Shown piece by piece: positions 59,022-64,000 of a stretch of DNA of 64,000 nt (positions are counted from its first letter, which is position 1; each line of letters begins with the position of its first letter). The stretch is from an uncultured Pseudomonadales bacterium. GTDB taxonomy: Bacteria; Pseudomonadota; Gammaproteobacteria; Pseudomonadales; Azotimanducaceae. The stretch covers positions 62,001 through 126,000 of the forward strand of contig CATOTI010000002.1 in NCBI GenBank assembly GCA_951813295.1, in the 5' to 3' direction. Position numbers and translations under genes: made by a program. Below the pieces are notes generated by a model. It worked only from the letters and a program-made list of their open reading frames with translations, searched no databases and was not told the origin of the DNA.

Positions 59022-59380
59022 TGAACATACGTTCAATCGGTCTGGCGGTACTTGCGATCGTGACGTCGGGGTGTACATCGGTCGGCGTCCCGGCATTGCG
59101 GGTCGACGCGACGGAAACCGACCGGGAAGAGCTTCGGCGCGTCATCGCCGACGCCCTCGGAACGACCGTCGTCATCGGACGCGACGCCTTCACGGACGAT
59201 CATCGGGTCGGTTTCGGCCCCCCGATGACGGCCCGAACGGAAGCCGCGACCGGGCGTATCAGCGAACCCCCGGCTATCTTCGAACTGCGCTCTCGCGCCG
59301 GTCGTTGCTATCTCGTCCACGCAGACACGGGGCAAACCTATTCGCTCGAATCGGTCAGGTGTCGGGTGATCGAGCGCTGA
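59021..59380 (+). CDS. Small putative lipoprotein of unknown function
   Basis: The 119-residue product begins with a signal-like segment (IRSIGLAVLAIVTSGC, C18). The lipobox is weak, with threonine at -3. The mature part has a helical piece (TETDREELRRVIADALG), a variable middle and two further cysteines (GRCYLVH and VRCRVIER) that could form a disulfide. I do not recognise the family. The start codon overlaps the stop of the S41 peptidase gene, so the two are co-translated. Its stop directly abuts the secF stop on the other strand. Confidence 0.75.
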   Translation: MNIRSIGLAVLAIVTSGCTSVGVPALRVDATETDREELRRVIADALGTTVVIGRDAFTDDHRVGFGPPMTARTEAATGRISEPPAIFELRSRAGRCYLVHADTGQTYSLESVRCRVIER

Positions 59381-60292
59381 TCAGGGCGTTTCCGCGAGAT
59401 CTTCCTTCTCGGGCAGGGCGAGGTCCTGCTTCGTAATGTTCATCGCCAGCAGCACGTTCGCGGCGACGTAGATCGACGAATACGTACCGATCACCACACC
59501 GACCGTGAGCGCGGTCGCGAATCCGCTGATCTGCTCACCACCCGCGAACAGGAGTGCCAACAGCACCATCAAGGTGGTCAACGATGTGACCAACGTTCGC
59601 GCGAGCGTCTGGTTCAACGACTGGTTGATGATCTCGACGGGTGTGCCGCGTCGCACGCCGCGGAAGTTTTCGCGGATGCGGTCGGAGACGACGATCGTGT
59701 CGTTCAACGAATAACCGATCACCGCCAAAACGGCCGCGAGTTCGGCGAGATTGAATGTCCAGCCGAAGAGCGCAAACGCGCCAACCGTCAAGATGACGTC
59801 GTGGGCGAGCGCTGTCACGGCACCGACCGCGAACTTGCCTGTGAACCGCAGCATGATGTAGACCATCACCGCGAAAAGCGCGACGAGCATCGCGAGACCA
59901 CCGTTCTCGGTGAGCTCTTCGCCGACGGCCGGACCGACGAACTCCGAGCGACGCTGGTCGACCGCCGGATCGATCTCGCGCAGCACGGACAGGATTCGAG
60001 CGCCGAGATCAGACTGATCGACACCTGTAACGGGCGGAATGCGGATGATGAGATCCGTCTCCGCGCCATAGTTCTGCACGATCGCGTTGGCGAGGCCATT
60101 CTCCTCGAGCGTGAGCCTGATCTCGGTCGGATCCGTCGGTTGCGGGAAACCGACCTCGACGAGCGCTCCGCCAGTGAAGTCGAGACCAAAACTGATGCCA
60201 CGCAAGGCAATCGCGCCGATCGCGACGATGACGAGGACTATCGAGATTGCCGCGGCGATCCGCCGCACACCCATGAAATCGAAGGTCGTCAC
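59381..60292 (-). CDS. secF: Protein translocase subunit SecF
   Basis: SecF works with SecD to draw exported proteins across the inner membrane using the proton gradient. The 303-residue product has six membrane helices and the family motifs FGLDFTGGALVEV, VLAVIGYSLNDTIVVSDRIREN and TLVTSLTTLMVLLALLFAGG. The start is GTG, sharing a base with the secD stop (TAGTG). Confidence 0.97.
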   Translation of the reverse strand: MTTFDFMGVRRIAAAISIVLVIVAIGAIALRGISFGLDFTGGALVEVGFPQPTDPTEIRLTLEENGLANAIVQNYGAETDLIIRIPPVTGVDQSDLGARILSVLREIDPAVDQRRSEFVGPAVGEELTENGGLAMLVALFAVMVYIMLRFTGKFAVGAVTALAHDVILTVGAFALFGWTFNLAELAAVLAVIGYSLNDTIVVSDRIRENFRGVRRGTPVEIINQSLNQTLARTLVTSLTTLMVLLALLFAGGEQISGFATALTVGVVIGTYSSIYVAANVLLAMNITKQDLALPEKEDLAETP

Positions 60293-62220
60293 TAGATCAA
60301 GACCTTGTCAGGTTTGCGCCGCTCGTAAATGAGATTGACCAGCACGCGGGATCCGAAGATCGCAGTGAACATCGAGGTGACGATGCCGATCGACAACGTC
60401 ACCGCGAAGCCGGCGACCGGGCCACTACCGATCGCGAGCAGAATCAGCGCGACAAAAAGGGTCGTCAGATTGGCGTCGAGGATCGTACGAAACGCGCGGT
60501 TGTAGCCCGCTGGGATCGCGACTGTCGGTGGCGAATTCCTCAGCTCCTCACGAATCCGGGCAAAGATCAGCACGTTCGCGTCCACCGCCATACCGACCGT
60601 CAGCACGATGCCCGCGATACCCGGCAAGGTGAGCGTCGCGTTCAAGAGCGACATCACCGCGACGAGGATCACCAGATTGAGCGCGAGGGCGATGTCCGCA
60701 ACCAGGCCGAACACTTTGTAATAGATGACCATGAAGATGAGCACGAGGACGAAGCCCGCGAGGACCGCGGTGATACCTCGCTCGATGTTCTCTTCGCCGA
60801 GAGAAGCCCCGACCGTGCGCTCTTCGACGACGTACATCGGGGCCGCGAGTGATCCCGCCCGCAAGAGCAACGCCAGCTCCTGGGCTTCGGTGACGTTATC
60901 GAGGCCAGTGATGCGGAAGTTGTGCGGTAGCGCGGCCTGAATCGTCGCGACGTTGATGACGCGCCGATCCTCGATCGTGGTGCGGAACTCCACCTCTTCG
61001 CCATCGACGACGCGGGTACGTGTGACCGGCTTCTGCTCGATGAAGATCGTTCCCATGCCGCGACCGATATTCGGCGCCGTGGACTCGTGCATCAGTTCGC
61101 CGCCGAGGCTGTCGAGCGTGATGCTGACCTGCGGCAAGCCGGTATCGGGGTCACGCGACTGCAAGGCGTTGACGACGCGCTCACCGTTGACGATGACGCG
61201 CTCCTGGAGCCGCACGGTGCGGCCTTCGTACTGGAACTCGTCGATCTCCGCCGGCCGGTCCTGTGTATCCGCGACGAGGCGGAATTCGAGGTTCGCGAAC
61301 TTGCCGATGATCGACTTGGCCCGCGCACTGTCCTGCACGCCGGGCAGGTCGATGACGATGCGAGAACGCCCGAGTTTCTGTACCAGCGGTTCCGCAACGC
61401 CCAATTCGTTGACCCGCTTACGCAGACTCGTGAGGTTCTGATCGATCGCCGTGGTTTCGATTTCACGGATCTTGGAATTCTGCACCGTGACCTGGAACCC
61501 CGGCCGGCCGTCTACGACCGACGACTCGATCAGATAGTCCGGTTGCGGGAAATCCTCTTCGATGAGATCGACCGCCCGATCTCGAAACGAGGCCGAGTTG
61601 AACCCCATCGTGAGCGCGTTGCCCGACACCGGGTTGTCCGACGCGCGGTAACGAATTCGCTCGTCGCGGAGCTTGTCCTTGATCTTCGTGACTTCGTCAT
61701 CGAGACGTTTGGCGAGCGCCTGTTCGATGTCGACCTGGAGCACAAAATGCAAGCCCCCGGCGAGGTCGAGGCCGAGCGCCATCGGCACCCCGCCGAGATC
61801 GCGAAGCCAGTCTGGCGTGGTCTGGGCGAGGTTCGGTGCGACGACAAAGCGCTGGACCTCACCTTCGGGATTGAACGCGGTATTCAAGACCGCATTGCCG
61901 CGAAGCTGGTCTTCGCTCGATTCGAGCCGGATCAAGCCACCGAACTGGGTGACCTCGAGCGCTTTGATCGAGATGCCATCGGTTTCGAGCAACTCCTGTG
62001 CGCGAATGAGCGTCGTTTCACCGACGCGCAGGCTCGAATCGCTCGCGCGAATCTGCAGGGCGTAGTCCGGCGGATAGAGGTTAGGTGCTGCGTAGATCGA
62101 CGCGATGAGCACCACGAACACGAGGACGAGGTAGCGCCACGGCGCGATGTAGTTGGCGGGTTTCGAGGAAACGAAGTTGCCGAACAGGTTCGGCTCGGCG
62201 TCACGGCGATCGCGTGCCAT
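60292..62220 (-). CDS. secD: Protein translocase subunit SecD
   Basis: The 642-residue product has an N-terminal helix (WRYLVLVFVVLIASIYAAP), a large periplasmic P1 domain beginning with GLDLAGGLHFVLQVD, and five C-terminal helices. The C-terminal part has IERGITAVLAGFVLVLIFMVIYYK, TLPGIAGIVLTVGMAVDANVLIFARIREE and FAVTLSIGIVTSMFTAIFGSR. DANVLIFARIREE is the conserved proton-coupling region. It lies in the canonical queA-tgt-yajC-secD-secF cluster. Confidence 0.97.
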   Translation of the reverse strand: MARDRRDAEPNLFGNFVSSKPANYIAPWRYLVLVFVVLIASIYAAPNLYPPDYALQIRASDSSLRVGETTLIRAQELLETDGISIKALEVTQFGGLIRLESSEDQLRGNAVLNTAFNPEGEVQRFVVAPNLAQTTPDWLRDLGGVPMALGLDLAGGLHFVLQVDIEQALAKRLDDEVTKIKDKLRDERIRYRASDNPVSGNALTMGFNSASFRDRAVDLIEEDFPQPDYLIESSVVDGRPGFQVTVQNSKIREIETTAIDQNLTSLRKRVNELGVAEPLVQKLGRSRIVIDLPGVQDSARAKSIIGKFANLEFRLVADTQDRPAEIDEFQYEGRTVRLQERVIVNGERVVNALQSRDPDTGLPQVSITLDSLGGELMHESTAPNIGRGMGTIFIEQKPVTRTRVVDGEEVEFRTTIEDRRVINVATIQAALPHNFRITGLDNVTEAQELALLLRAGSLAAPMYVVEERTVGASLGEENIERGITAVLAGFVLVLIFMVIYYKVFGLVADIALALNLVILVAVMSLLNATLTLPGIAGIVLTVGMAVDANVLIFARIREELRNSPPTVAIPAGYNRAFRTILDANLTTLFVALILLAIGSGPVAGFAVTLSIGIVTSMFTAIFGSRVLVNLIYERRKPDKVLI

Positions 62221-62229
62221 GCAATCGCG

Positions 62230-62607
62230 CTAGTTGTCCATCGATTTCAGCGTTCCCTTGGGCAGGGTCGCGCCAACGGAAGACTTCTGCACGCGGATCT
62301 CGACGTTGTCGGCGATGCGGACCTTGACGAAATCTTCATCCACTCGCGCGATCACCCCAGTGATCCCCCCAGCCGTCACGACTTCGTCGCCTTTCGACAA
62401 TCCGTCGACAAGCGACTGGTGCTCTTTACGACGCTTCGACTGCGGCCGGATGAGCAGGAAGTAGAAAATCAGGATGAAGCCGCCGAGAAAAGCGAACTGA
62501 ATCCAACCCGCGCCACCGCCGCCGGCGGTCGCTTCGAAAACGGGCGTGGCGGAGACCGGGAGCGCGCCCAAGAAGGCCACGCCGATGGCTAGAAAGAGTG
62601 CTTTCAT
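62230..62607 (-). CDS. yajC: Preprotein translocase subunit YajC
   Basis: YajC accompanies SecDF. From ATG 62607 the product has 125 residues. It has a signal-like N-terminus (MKALFLAIGVAFLGALPVSA), one main membrane helix (IQFAFLGGFILIFYFLLIRPQSKRRKEH) and a small cytoplasmic domain with GDEVVTAGGITGVI and KVRIADNVEIRVQKSSV. The longer frame to 62685 overlaps the tgt end and is not homologous. It starts 13 bases after the tgt stop. Confidence 0.95.
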   Translation of the reverse strand: MKALFLAIGVAFLGALPVSATPVFEATAGGGGAGWIQFAFLGGFILIFYFLLIRPQSKRRKEHQSLVDGLSKGDEVVTAGGITGVIARVDEDFVKVRIADNVEIRVQKSSVGATLPKGTLKSMDN

Positions 62608-62620
62608 CAGGGTTTTTGCA

Positions 62621-64000
<1,380 letters not shown>

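Noticed and set aside
61087..62592. A 501-codon open frame antisense to secD and yajC
   Set aside because: It spans two conserved genes of the Sec operon in reverse and shows no family features.

Overview
This is about 64 kb of contiguous core chromosome from a bacterium with roughly 60 percent GC by eye. The gene content and order point to a gammaproteobacterium. Diagnostic blocks are rpoE-rseA-rseB-rseC beside nadB, ygfX-sdhE beside ygfZ, a RelA-type (p)ppGpp synthetase next to rlmD, xerD-dsbC, recJ-prfB-lysS, rpsP-rimM-trmD-rplS, ffh with ypjD-corB, guaBA, der-bamB-yfgM-hisS-rodZ-rlmN-ndk, iscRS-trmJ/suhB and queA-tgt-yajC-secD-secF. I cannot name a genus. I see no rRNA, tRNA, insertion sequence, phage gene, CRISPR array or replication origin.

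Layout, left to right. 1-5.4 kb: the 3' part of moeA, then adk, relA, rlmD and recO on the minus strand. 5.4-9.3 kb: era, rnc, lepA, then an rseC-like gene whose reading frame lacks a normal start. 9.3-14.7 kb: the sigma-E module rpoE-rseA-rseB facing nadB, then ygfX-sdhE facing ygfZ. 14.7-20.6 kb: a valine-catabolism pair (3-hydroxyisobutyryl-CoA hydrolase, mmsA), ung, lysS and prfB with its programmed +1 frameshift. 20.7-26.7 kb: recJ, an inserted enolase-superfamily gene on the opposite strand, hom, dsbC, xerD. 26.7-32.9 kb: rplS-trmD-rimM-rpsP, ffh, ypjD-corB, a MAPEG-family membrane protein. 32.9-34.9 kb: leuA preceded by a promoter and a leucine-rich leader peptide. 34.9-44.7 kb: mostly nucleotide metabolism (purT, a gamma-carbonic-anhydrase homologue, a Nudix hydrolase, purL, tadA, guaA, guaB). 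44.7-57.4 kb: xseA, an M23 peptidase, der, bamB, yfgM, hisS, rodZ, rlmN, ndk, iscS, iscR, trmJ, suhB. 57.5-59.4 kb: an S41 peptidase lipoprotein and a small lipoprotein of unknown role. 59.4-64 kb: secF-secD-yajC-tgt-queA, with queA cut by the window edge.

The DNA is very compact. Same-strand neighbours commonly share start and stop bases (GTGA, ATGA, TAGTG), and convergent genes abut or overlap (nadB/ygfX by 67 bp, M23 peptidase/der by 59 bp). GTG and TTG starts are common. No intergenic stretch exceeds 300 bp; the longest, between purT and leuA, holds the leucine leader. Several genes usually found inside these blocks are absent here: mucD and lepB around lepA, thrC after hom, ispG and pilF between rodZ and hisS, and iscU-iscA-hscBA-fdx after iscS.

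Nothing here is a defence or mobile system. The most interesting observations are the leucine attenuation-type leader of leuA, an RNA hairpin that buries the Shine-Dalgarno of the MAPEG gene, a RelA lacking its zinc-finger (double-cysteine) domain, an IscS lacking the IscU-binding tail in an operon lacking iscU, and the interrupted start of rseC.
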